Assembly: GCF_003352835.1 (NCBI RefSeq)
Contig: NZ_QLVD01000005.1
Span: 30,583 to 94,582 of the forward strand
Length of the DNA stretch: 64,000 bases
Source of the DNA: Ornithinimicrobium murale
GTDB taxonomy: Bacteria; Actinomycetota; Actinomycetes; Actinomycetales; Dermatophilaceae
Reading direction: 5' to 3'
The stretch's first letter is position 1, and each line of letters starts with the position of its first letter. Made by a program: the position numbers and the translations under genes. The notes under the pieces were generated by a model that worked only from the letters and a program-made list of their open reading frames with translations, was not told the DNA's origin and made no database searches. This document shows positions 33,071-40,379 of the stretch, one piece after another.

Positions 33071-33941
33071 CCGGCTCGAGGGCGAGGTCCAGGAAGGCCT
33101 GGGCCGCCGGCGTGAGATGGGTCTGCCGATGGACCAGGTCGACCTGCACGCGCAGGGGCGAGCTGAGTCGGCAGATCGTCGCTCCGGAGCGAGCGGCCAG
33201 GTCCGCCCAGGCGGAGGACAGCACGGCGACGCCCACCCCGGCCAGCACAAGCGGCAGGATCGCCGAGCGGTGCTCGACCTCGATGGCGATCGTCATCGTC
33301 GACTCGGCGCAGAGCAGGGCGGCCATCTCCCGCATGACACTGCCCGGAGGCGAGGCGATCAGCCGCTGGCCGTCCAGGTCGTCCGGCGTGAGTGGTCGGT
33401 CGTCGGGCAGGGGCGTGTTCGGCGGCGCGAGCAGCACCATCTCCTGCTGCCCCAGGGTGTGGGCGACGACGGAGCGCGGATAGGGCGCTGGGCGGGCACC
33501 GACCAGCCCGAGCTCACAGGCGCCACTGAGGACCAGGGCCAGCGCCTCCTCCCGCCCGAAGGCGGCGCGGGCGTTGAGCGTGATCCCGGGATGGCGATCG
33601 GTGAGCCGACGGGTCAGCCCGGTGAACGGCTCGATGCTCTGCGAGGGCATGAGTGCCAGGTCGACCTGCCCGGTGCGGTCGGTCCCGACCGAGCGGGTGG
33701 CAGTGCGGGCGGCCTCCAGGTCGCGCAGCACCTGCCGCGCCATGGGGACCAGGACGGCCCCGGCGTCGGTGACGCGGACCCCGCTGGGCACCCGGTGCAG
33801 CAGTGCGACACCGAGGTCCTTCTCCAGGGAGGCCACCGCCTGGGACAGGGCCGGCTGGCTCACGTGCAGGTGGGTCGCCGCCCTGCCGAAGCCGCCATGG
33901 GTCACGACTCCGAGGAAGTAGCTGAGCTGGCGGGTGTCCAT
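33060..33941 (-). CDS. LysR-family transcriptional regulator
   Basis: 293 aa. N-terminal winged helix: MDTRQLSYFLGVVTHGGFGR, AATHLHVSQPALSQAVASLEKDLGVALLHR. The C-terminal effector-binding periplasmic-protein fold contains VDLALMPSQSIEPF, GACELGLVGARP and VLAGVGVAVLSSAW. It is placed about 100 bp upstream of the D-tartrate dehydratase gene on the same strand, so it is the obvious candidate activator of tartrate or glycerate use; LysR genes more often face away from their targets. Its stop sits in a short tandem repeat. Confidence 0.9.
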   Translation of the reverse strand: MDTRQLSYFLGVVTHGGFGRAATHLHVSQPALSQAVASLEKDLGVALLHRVPSGVRVTDAGAVLVPMARQVLRDLEAARTATRSVGTDRTGQVDLALMPSQSIEPFTGLTRRLTDRHPGITLNARAAFGREEALALVLSGACELGLVGARPAPYPRSVVAHTLGQQEMVLLAPPNTPLPDDRPLTPDDLDGQRLIASPPGSVMREMAALLCAESTMTIAIEVEHRSAILPLVLAGVGVAVLSSAWADLAARSGATICRLSSPLRVQVDLVHRQTHLTPAAQAFLDLALEPDQH

Positions 33942-33957
33942 GGCGGGACCAGCGTAG

Positions 33958-34893
33958 TCACCGGGACAGGGGAGCCGCCTCTCCCTCGGCCCGGGACAGC
34001 TTCTCCGGGTTGCGCACCAGATAGAGCGCGGTCACCAGGCCACCCTCGACCCGGAGCGTGGCGACGACGTCCAGGACACCGTCGCCAAACAGGCGCAGCG
34101 CCGGCTGACCGTTGAGGGTCACCAGGTCGTAGGTGAGCTCGCCCGGGAATCGGGAGAACACGCCGATCATCCAGCGCACCACCTTGTCCGGTCCGTGGAT
34201 CGGCCGCAGCGCGGCCTGCTTCAGGCCGCCGCCGTCGGAGAACATCACGACATCCGGTGCCATCAGGTCCATCAGCGGGCGCAGGTCTCCGCTCGAGGTG
34301 GCCTCCAGGAAGCGCTGCAGCACCTGCTCGGTCTCGCCGGTCGGCACCGGTTCGGGCCGCTGCGCACGCACCGCACGACCGGCTCGGCTCGCCACCTGAC
34401 GCACCGCCGCCGGTGACTTGTCCACCGCCGCCGCGATCTCCGCATACTCGAATCCGAACACCTCGCGGAGGAGGAAGACGGCCCGCTCGGTGGGGGAGAG
34501 GGTCTCCAGCACCATGAGCATCGCCGTCGACACCGAGTCAGCGAGCTCGACGTCCTCGGCCACGTCGGGCGCGGTGAGCAGCGGCTCGGGCAGCCAGGGC
34601 CCGACATAGGTCTCGCGCCGTCGCTGGAGGGTGCGGATCCGGTTGAGCGCCTGGCGGGTCACGATCCGGACCAGGTAGGCGCGAGCGTCGCGGACGCCCG
34701 CCTGGTCGACCTGCGCCCACCGGAGCCAGGTCTCCTGGACCACGTCCTCGGCGTCGGCGGCCGAGGAGAGCATCTCGTAGGCCACCGTGAACAGCAGGTT
34801 GCGGTGCTCCAGGAAGGGGTCGCTCACGCGATCACTGCCGTATGCCGCTGGGTCGCCGGCTCGCTCGGTCGCCGGGTCATCGTGGTGGCTCAC
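33958..34893 (-). CDS. sigJ: ECF41-type RNA polymerase sigma factor with SnoaL-like C-terminal domain
   Basis: 311 aa. Sigma-2 region (LLFTVAYEMLSSAADAEDVVQETWLRW) and sigma-4 region (TERAVFLLREVFGFEYAEIAAAVDKSPAAVRQVASRAG) are followed by a C-terminal domain of about 110 residues (FLEATSSGDLRPLMDLMAPDVVMFSDGGG) with the SnoaL/NTF2 fold that replaces an anti-sigma factor in this group. ECF41 sigmas normally drive a neighbouring carboxymuconolactone decarboxylase, oxidoreductase or epimerase gene (COE). GTG 34893 overlaps the COE gene's stop (GTGA), so translation is coupled. SigJ is the mycobacterial name of the same class. Confidence 0.85.
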   Translation of the reverse strand: MSHHDDPATERAGDPAAYGSDRVSDPFLEHRNLLFTVAYEMLSSAADAEDVVQETWLRWAQVDQAGVRDARAYLVRIVTRQALNRIRTLQRRRETYVGPWLPEPLLTAPDVAEDVELADSVSTAMLMVLETLSPTERAVFLLREVFGFEYAEIAAAVDKSPAAVRQVASRAGRAVRAQRPEPVPTGETEQVLQRFLEATSSGDLRPLMDLMAPDVVMFSDGGGLKQAALRPIHGPDKVVRWMIGVFSRFPGELTYDLVTLNGQPALRLFGDGVLDVVATLRVEGGLVTALYLVRNPEKLSRAEGEAAPLSR

Positions 34894-35454
34894 TGGGCCA
34901 ACGGTGCCAGGTCGCAGGACTCGGCGAAACCCTGCGAGGCCAGGCCCATGGCGGCGTTCGTGCGTGAGCGCAGGTTCTCCAGCGAGATCATCTCGGTGAG
35001 CTCGACCAGGGCGGCGCTGCCGAGGCGCTCGTGCAGACTGGCCACCATCTCGTCGGTGACCTCCAGCGGCGTCACCGACATGGCCTCGGCGTAGGCCATC
35101 ACGTCGCGCTCGAGCGGGGTGAAGACGTCGCTGTCCCGCCACGCCGGCACCTGGCGGACCTTCGCCTCGTCCAGCCCTTCGGTGTGCCAGGTAGTAGCCG
35201 AAGTCCATGCACCAGGTGCAGCCGATGGTGGCCGCGGAGGCCATCGTGGCGTAGGCCTTCAGGTGCGGGTCGCACGCCGTCAGCTTGCCCATCTTGCGCT
35301 CGAAACCGAACACGGCTCGGGTCAGCGGCTGATGATGCAGAACGACGTAGGCAACGTCGGGAATCTCGCCGTAGGTCCGCTTGGCGTAGGCGCTCATCAG
35401 ACGCCCGAACCAGCCGCTCAGGTCGGCCTTGGGGATCCGGAAACTGCTGGGCAT
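34890..35454 (-). pseudogene. Carboxymuconolactone decarboxylase-like COE protein, frameshifted
   Basis: The first frame runs from ATG 35454 (GAGGAGCACGCC upstream) through IPDVAYVVLHHQPLTRAVFGFERKMG and the redox pair CTWC of AATIGCTWCMDFGYYLAH, then is thrown out of frame. A second frame, open from about 35180 to 34890, continues the same protein (PAWRDSDVFTPLERDVMAYAEAMS to CDLAPLAQ). A 2-base deletion, or 1-base insertion, near 35178-35188 fits: restoring it gives a normal LAHTEGLDEAK joint. This is the canonical ECF41 partner gene and it precedes the sigma factor in the same operon. Either a recent inactivation or a sequencing error. Confidence 0.8.
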
Positions 35455-35506
35455 GGCGTGCTCCTCATCGCATCGGGCGGCCCCTGGTGGGCCGGTTGAC
35501 CATGAA

Positions 35507-35532
35507 GACACCGGCGGAGCGGATCTGTGACA
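35507..35532 (-). promoter_or_regulatory. Candidate ECF41 promoter of the COE-sigma operon
   Basis: On the minus strand, TGTCACA (35526-35532) followed 15 bases later by TGTC (35507-35510) closely matches the ECF41 promoter consensus I recall (TGTCACA, about 16 bases, CGTC). It lies about 55 bases before the COE start, as expected for autoregulated ECF41 units. Confidence 0.6.
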
Positions 35533-35582
35533 GACGTGCCCTCCTTCACCTGACACTGGAGGCGGTGCAGGGCCGTCGTTCC

Positions 35583-35678
35583 CCAATTTTGGGGAGGTTC
35601 GGACCGCCCGCGCACCAATTTTGGGGAGGTTCGGACCGCCCGTTCACCAACTGTGGGGAGGTTCGGACCGCCTGCTCG
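35583..35678. repeat. 32-bp tandem repeat, three copies
   Basis: Units start at 35583, 35615 and 35647: CCAATTTTGGGGAGGTTCGG and its continuation ACCGCCC..., the third with CCAACTGTGGGG. The third unit is also the left end of the 152-bp direct repeat. Inverted, degraded relatives (GGTCCGAACCTCCCT) occur at 39684-39738. Confidence 0.88.
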
Positions 35679-35791
35679 TGTGTCATGCGGTCTCGGTGTG
35701 ACGGTTGTCGGGCTCTGGCCCGATTTCTGCAGGACCGAGATCGCATGACAGACCACAAGACGGTTCAGGTGGCGGCGCGGCTAGTGGGCTC
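35640..35791. repeat. 152-bp direct repeat, copy 1 (left of the PadR-ABC cassette)
   Basis: Matches 39173-39324 with one mismatch (35772 versus 39305). It contains the last 32-bp unit, the 70-bp palindrome and the first part of the padR upstream region. Copies bracket the cassette at a spacing of 3,533 bp. Confidence 0.95.
35681..35750. repeat. 70-bp palindromic element, copy A
   Basis: Arms TGTCATGCGGTCTCGGT and ACCGAGATCGCATGACA pair at 16 of 17 positions; an inner GGGC/GCCC pair continues the fold. Same total length and same ends as the elements at 39214-39283 and 51163-51232. Confidence 0.92.
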
Positions 35792-35830
35792 GTACTGGTA
35801 CGCGGCCCGTTGCCTTGGTACACACCCCAT

Positions 35831-35850
35831 CTATACACAAGGTGTATAGT
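35831..35850. promoter_or_regulatory. PadR operator overlapping the promoter
   Basis: CTATACAC-aag-GTGTATAG is a perfect 8-bp dyad (35831-35849). TATAGT (35845-35850), seven bases before the padR ATG, is the -10 box of a leaderless transcript, so bound PadR would block RNA polymerase. Confidence 0.8.
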
Positions 35851-35857
35851 CGCGCCC

Positions 35858-36397
35858 ATGAGCACCGCACACGCCCTCCTCGGGCTCCTCGAGCAAGGGC
35901 CGGCCTATGGCTACACGCTCAAACGGGACTACGACGAGCGGTTCGGCCACGACAAGCCTCTCGCGTACGGCCAGGTCTACGCCTCGCTGGCCCGCTTTGA
36001 GAAGCGCGGCTGGGCCGAGGAGCTCGAGGTGGAGTCGGGCGACGGCCCGGACCGCAAGCGCTACCGGATCACCCCGGACGGCGTCGGGGTGGTCGACGGC
36101 TGGGTCTACGAGCCGCAGCCGCCCGGGGTATTCGCCAGCTCGACCCTGTTCGCCCGGGTGTCCGTCGCCCTTCTCTCGGGCCGTGATGCAGCGCGGGTCC
36201 TGGCCGACCAGCGCATCAGTCACCTGGCTCGCATGCGTGAACTCAACCGCGACCGGCAGGGCACCCCACCAGCAACTCAACTGGCGCTCACCTACGAGCT
36301 CAGCCATCTCGACGCGGATCTTCGGTGGATCGAAGAGGCAGGGGTTCAACTGGACCTCCTCCGCTGTGGTGACGCTGGCGAGGGGAGCACGCGGTGA
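35858..36397 (+). CDS. PadR-family transcriptional repressor
   Basis: 179 aa. N-terminal winged helix: TAHALLGLLEQGPAYGYTLKRDYDERFG, LAYGQVYASLARFEKRGWAEEL, DRKRYRITPDGVGVVDGWV. The C-terminal dimerisation helices (ARMRELNRDRQGTPPATQLALTYELSHLDADLRWIEEA) mark the PadR-s2 / Vir_act-alpha group. It is the first gene of a PadR-ABC-FtsX cassette, and its stop overlaps the ABC start (GTGA). A perfect dyad lies over its own promoter, so autoregulation is likely, with release on contact with the exporter's substrate. Confidence 0.92.
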   Translation: MSTAHALLGLLEQGPAYGYTLKRDYDERFGHDKPLAYGQVYASLARFEKRGWAEELEVESGDGPDRKRYRITPDGVGVVDGWVYEPQPPGVFASSTLFARVSVALLSGRDAARVLADQRISHLARMRELNRDRQGTPPATQLALTYELSHLDADLRWIEEAGVQLDLLRCGDAGEGSTR

Positions 36398-37104
36398 CTG
36401 CCACGGACCGACTGCCGGTGAGTGGACGGCATACGACGTCCGGTGCTCAGGTCCGCGCCAGGGAAGTGAGCTTCTCGTATGCCGACACCCCGGCCCTGCG
36501 CTCGGCTCACCTCGCCGTGGCCCCGGGAGAGAGCCTGGCGCTGATGGGTCCGTCCGGGTCGGGCAAGTCGACACTGCTGCACTGCCTGGCGGGCATCCTG
36601 GCCCCGGAAGCGGGTGAGGTCTGGCTGGGTGACGTGCGGGTCGACGAGCTGAGCGAGCGGCATCGGAGCAGGCTGCGGTTGGAGCGCATGGGGGTGGTCT
36701 TCCAGCACGGGGACCTGGTGCCCGAGTTGACCCTCGCGGAGAATGTCGCGCTGCCCGCCCAGTTGCTCGGACGCAGGTCAGCGGCCCGGACGGGGGCCAT
36801 GGAGATGCTGGCGGCCCTCGGGGTGGACGCGGTCGCGCACCGTCGGGCAGGGGAGGTCTCCGGGGGCCAGGCACAGCGCGCTGCGGTGGCGCGCGCCCTC
36901 GCGCACCGTCCCGACGTCGTGCTGGCCGATGAGCCGACCGGATCGCTCGACACCGCGAACGGCGATGCGGTGATGCAGGCGCTCACGGCTCAGGTGGCTG
37001 AACTGGGGTCGGTGCTCATCGTGGTCACCCACGACCATCGCGTGGCCAGCCACCTGGATCGGCACGTGTCGATGGTGGACGGTCGCACCACGGAGGGCGC
37101 GTGA
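36394..37104 (+). CDS. ABC transporter ATP-binding protein (MacB/LolD type)
   Basis: 236 aa. Walker A GPSGSGKSTLLHCLAG, Q-loop MGVVFQHGDLVPELTLAENV, signature EVSGGQAQRAAVARALAH, Walker B VVLADEPTGSLDTANG and H-loop THDHRVASHLDR. This is the compact ATPase class that works with FtsX/MacB-like permeases in mechanotransmission or antimicrobial-peptide resistance (BceA-like) rather than classical transport. GTG start overlaps padR by four bases. The permease follows 25 bp later. Confidence 0.93.
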   Translation: MTATDRLPVSGRHTTSGAQVRAREVSFSYADTPALRSAHLAVAPGESLALMGPSGSGKSTLLHCLAGILAPEAGEVWLGDVRVDELSERHRSRLRLERMGVVFQHGDLVPELTLAENVALPAQLLGRRSAARTGAMEMLAALGVDAVAHRRAGEVSGGQAQRAAVARALAHRPDVVLADEPTGSLDTANGDAVMQALTAQVAELGSVLIVVTHDHRVASHLDRHVSMVDGRTTEGA

Positions 37105-37129
37105 GCACCGCCGGCGCAGGGGGTCGGCG

Positions 37130-39109
37130 GTGACACAGGCTCTGCGGCTCGGGCTACGCCTGGCCTGGAGCGCGACCGGAACGGCGCGGCTGCGGTCGTT
37201 GGCGATGTCCCTCGTGGCGTTCCTCGCCACGGTGCTGCTGCTCGCGACCGCGGCGCTCACCCGTGCGGCGTGGGCGCGGCAGCATGCGGACACCTTCTAT
37301 CGACTGCGGCTGGACGATGTCCTCACCACGGTCCTGGTGGCCGTGGCGGTTGCCCTGTCGGTCGGCGCCGTGGTGGCGACCGTCAGCCAGCTGTCAATGC
37401 GCCTGCGCGAGCACCGCCTCACCAATCTGCGCCTGCTCGGCATGGCACCCGGGCAGACCCGAATGGTGGCGGTCAGCGAGGTCGGGGCCTTTGCCGTCCT
37501 GGGCTGGATCGCGGGGGAGGCCGTCTTCCCACTGGTGCGCCCCCTCCTGGGCAGGATCTCCCTCGGCGGACAGCCGTATGCCGTGGAACACCTTGTCCCT
37601 CAGGTCCTGGACCATCTCAGCGTTGCCCTCGTCGTCCCCGGGCTGGTGATCGCCCGAGGTGTTCTGCGCCGTGACAGGCCGGGCCGCGTGCTCGTCCAGG
37701 GCGGACGGCGAGGCACCGATCGCCGCCCCGGTTGGTGGCGGACGGTGCCGCTGGTCGTCGGCGCCGGACTCTGCCTGCTGCTCATCTCGGTAGCCGAGGC
37801 CGCGCGGGAGGCCGACGAGGCGCTGGTTGTCGGCACCCGCACGATGGTCCTGCTGGCCGTCGCTCTCACCTTGACCGCCGTCGGCATGTTGCTCGTGGTG
37901 CCGGTCTTCGTCCGTCTGATCGCGGACCTGTTAACCCGGGCAGGCGGACGGCCCACGCTGCTGGTGGCCGGGCGGCGCCTCCAGGCACAGCCGGTTGCGA
38001 TGACCCGAGTCGTCAGCGCGCTGCTGATCGGACTGTTCCTGGCGAGCTCGGCGCTCGCGGTCGTGGCGGCCTATCGCGCCACCCCTCAGTTCGAACGGAT
38101 GCACCGGATGGTCACGGTGGAGCAGGCGACCAAGATCTCTGCCGAGCCGGGAGAGGTGACGGCGGTGGTGGCGGCCGCCGAGGCCGTGGACGGTGTGCGC
38201 AGGGCCACCCCGGTCCATGTGGCACGCGCCGACTGCGTGGCGGGCGAGGATGCAACCTGCTGGACTACCGCCCTGATCGGGACCTGTGCAGACCGGCGTG
38301 CGGCTGTGCCCGAGGTCACCGGGTGCCGTGGTGACCGGGTCCAAGAGGTTGGCTATGGCCGATGGCTCCCACCCTCAGCCCCTGTGCCGGCCGAACTGAC
38401 TCTGTGGGCCAGTGGCTTTGACTTCCTGCCAGCCGAGGGCTCCGACGAGGAGAAGGTGATCCCACCGGGTGGCCCCTCAGCCGTCGTGCCCCTGCCGTCA
38501 GGGGCGTTGATTGAGGCACCAGAGTGGGCGGCCGGCTTCTTCGGTGGAGCTGTCTTCGTGCCGACCACGCTGCCCGGAGTCGACGAGCTGCTGTCGGCCA
38601 CCCCGGCGGAGATCCGTGTCGTGGCTGACCCCGGGCGCGACCTCTTCGACGGCCTGGCGGCGGCCGGCCTGGAACCCGGCAGCTGGGAGGACTTCAGCGA
38701 GTATGACCGTGTCATCCGGATGGGCCAGCTGGTGACCGCCCTGAGCACGCTGTTTGTCGGGCTCGGCATCCTGTCCTTCGGGCTGTCCGCAGTGGACCGC
38801 GCCATCGAGCGTCGCCGCGAGGTGATCTCACTCCAGCTGGTGGGGGCGCCCAGTCGTTTTCTGCGCGCCGGCCAGTGGATCGAGGTGGCCCTGCCGCTGC
38901 TGCTCGGATGCACGCTCGCCATCTGGCTCGGGCTGCTGGTCGGCAAGGCGTTCCTGGGCCTGACCGTCCCTGAGCAGCTGGCCACGGTCGAGATCACCCA
39001 GATGTGGCCAGCGCTGACGGCGGCCGTCGTCGGGTCCCTGCTGGTGGGGTTGGTGACCTCCGCAGCTGCCAACCCACGGATCCGACCCGAGTTGATTCGG
39101 AGCGAGTGA
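37130..39109 (+). CDS. FtsX-like permease, BceB/MacB-type architecture
   Basis: 659 aa. A first block has four hydrophobic segments with an FtsX core (VATVSQLSMRLREHRLTNLRLLGMAPGQTRMVAVSEVGAFAVLG). Four more helices follow, a large extracytoplasmic domain of about 230 residues (VTVEQATKISAEPGEV to EDFSEYDRVIRMGQ) containing four cysteines (DCVAGEDATCW, GTCADR, VTGCRGD), and a closing FtsX core (VISLQLVGAPSRFLRAGQWIEVALPLLLG). GTG start with GGGGG upstream. With the PadR-ATPase pair it forms a self-contained efflux or sensing unit, probably against an envelope-active compound. Confidence 0.88.
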   Translation: MTQALRLGLRLAWSATGTARLRSLAMSLVAFLATVLLLATAALTRAAWARQHADTFYRLRLDDVLTTVLVAVAVALSVGAVVATVSQLSMRLREHRLTNLRLLGMAPGQTRMVAVSEVGAFAVLGWIAGEAVFPLVRPLLGRISLGGQPYAVEHLVPQVLDHLSVALVVPGLVIARGVLRRDRPGRVLVQGGRRGTDRRPGWWRTVPLVVGAGLCLLLISVAEAAREADEALVVGTRTMVLLAVALTLTAVGMLLVVPVFVRLIADLLTRAGGRPTLLVAGRRLQAQPVAMTRVVSALLIGLFLASSALAVVAAYRATPQFERMHRMVTVEQATKISAEPGEVTAVVAAAEAVDGVRRATPVHVARADCVAGEDATCWTTALIGTCADRRAAVPEVTGCRGDRVQEVGYGRWLPPSAPVPAELTLWASGFDFLPAEGSDEEKVIPPGGPSAVVPLPSGALIEAPEWAAGFFGGAVFVPTTLPGVDELLSATPAEIRVVADPGRDLFDGLAAAGLEPGSWEDFSEYDRVIRMGQLVTALSTLFVGLGILSFGLSAVDRAIERRREVISLQLVGAPSRFLRAGQWIEVALPLLLGCTLAIWLGLLVGKAFLGLTVPEQLATVEITQMWPALTAAVVGSLLVGLVTSAAANPRIRPELIRSE

Positions 39110-39172
39110 GCTCACCTCACGAGGTGGTGCAGGACCGTCCCTCAAAAGGCGTAGGAGGCTGTGCAGGACCGT

Positions 39173-39324
39173 CCGTTCACCAACTGTGGGGAGGTTCGGA
39201 CCGCCTGCTCGTGTGTCATGCGGTCTCGGTGTGACGGTTGTCGGGCTCTGGCCCGATTTCTGCAGGACCGAGATCGCATGACAGACCACAAGACGGTTCA
39301 GGTGACGGCGCGGCTAGTGGGCTC
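39173..39324. repeat. 152-bp direct repeat, copy 2 (right of the PadR-ABC cassette)
   Basis: Partner of 35640-35791, one mismatch. It includes the 70-bp palindrome copy B at 39214-39283. It begins 64 bp after the permease stop. Confidence 0.95.
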
Positions 39325-39513
39325 TTCATGGTGCGCGGCGGCCAGTGGGTTCTGCCGTGAGCGTGCGACGACGACCCCAGCGCTCTGCATCTTGCGCGGC
39401 ACGGCCACTGGGTTCTGCATCTGGTGTCATATGGCGCATCAAGTGCAGAGCGCAATGGTGGGGAAGCACCGAATGCAGAGCCCACGCTCAGCCCGGGCGG
39501 GATTTCGCCACAT

Positions 39514-39668
39514 GGTGCGCCCAGTGGGGTCCAGCTCTAGGGCCGGTGCGCCCAGTGGGGTCCAGCACCGCGTGTCGGTGCGCCCAGTGGGTCCAGCACC
39601 GGGGGCCGGTGCGCCCACTGGGTCCAGCTCCGGGGGCCAGTGCGCCCGGGGGGTCCAACGCCGCGAGC
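39514..39668. repeat. 31-32-bp imperfect tandem repeat, about five copies
   Basis: Units beginning GGTGCGCCCAGTGGGGTCCA start at 39514, 39545, 39577, 39608 and 39639 with drift. The whole gap 39110-39731 (622 bp) between the permease and cobU holds only this array, repeat copy 2, degraded pieces of TGCAGAGC and TTCTGCATC motifs, and inverted remnants of the 32-bp unit. No gene is visible in it. Confidence 0.85.
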
Positions 39669-39731
39669 CACCGCGCAACGAGAGCGGTCCGAACCTCCCT
39701 CAAAAGGCGCGGGAGGCGGTCCAAACCTCCC

Positions 39732-40301
39732 TTAAAAAGGGGTGGTGGCGCGCAGGAGGGAGGGGGTCGCGCTGAGGTCGACGACCCGGCCGCCGACAAG
39801 CAGGTGCACCCGGTCACTGACGGCGCTGAACCGGTGGTTGACGTGCGAGAGCACCTCGTGGTGCGTCCGCTCCTGGTCGGTGGTGGCCGGCAGGCCCCAA
39901 CCGACCTCGTCGGAGATCGCCACGACGTCGTGCGGCAGGGAGGTGAAAGCCACCAGCAGCTCGTCCAGCAACGGGTCGATGGTCTCGATCGCCCGAGCCG
40001 GCGCGTCCCACAGGTCGTGCTCGTCCAGGACCCGCCAGAGCCAGTGCGACAGGGTGTCGATGATCACCGGGTGCCGGGAGAAGATGAGGGCCTGCGACAG
40101 CGCGGTCGTCTCGATGGTCTTCCAGTCCTCGGGACGGATGGCACGCGACTTCTCGACCCGCTCGAGCCACACGGGGTCGACGGCGTCCGGGAGCCCCCGA
40201 CCGGTGGCCAGGTAGGTCACCCGGTCGTGCCCGCTCAGCAGGGACACCGCGTAGGCGGACTTGCCGTTGCGTGCCGCGCCGAGCACGAGTGACGTGGTCA
40301 T
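39732..40301 (-). CDS. cobU: Adenosylcobinamide kinase/guanylyltransferase
   Basis: 189 aa. P-loop GAARNGKS at residues 8-15 (consensus GGxRSGKS), YLATGRGL, RVEKSRAIRPEDWKTIETT, VIIDTLSHWLWRVL and the late VAISDEVGWGLPA, all CobU/CobP features. It activates adenosylcobinamide to the GDP form in the last steps of cobalamin synthesis or salvage. CobS and CobT are not in this window; no cobalamin riboswitch was found. The gene stands alone downstream of the SCO2322-like gene and its C-terminus reaches the repeat region. Confidence 0.9.
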   Translation of the reverse strand: MTTSLVLGAARNGKSAYAVSLLSGHDRVTYLATGRGLPDAVDPVWLERVEKSRAIRPEDWKTIETTALSQALIFSRHPVIIDTLSHWLWRVLDEHDLWDAPARAIETIDPLLDELLVAFTSLPHDVVAISDEVGWGLPATTDQERTHHEVLSHVNHRFSAVSDRVHLLVGGRVVDLSATPSLLRATTPF

Positions 40302-40379
40302 CCCAGAACCCCCAGGTCGAGTGGATTGCCCACATCCTAGTCGACTCCGCAGCCCCGTCGTGGTGTGATTTCGCTCGCC

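Noticed and set aside
35640..39324. Composite transposon carrying PadR-ABC
   Set aside because: The flanking 152-bp repeats contain no transposase gene, so they are simply long direct repeats with a palindrome.
39345..40292. Long plus-strand ORF over the repeat gap and cobU
   Set aside because: Its first part translates the 31-32-bp repeats and its second part is antisense to cobU, which has clear CobU motifs.
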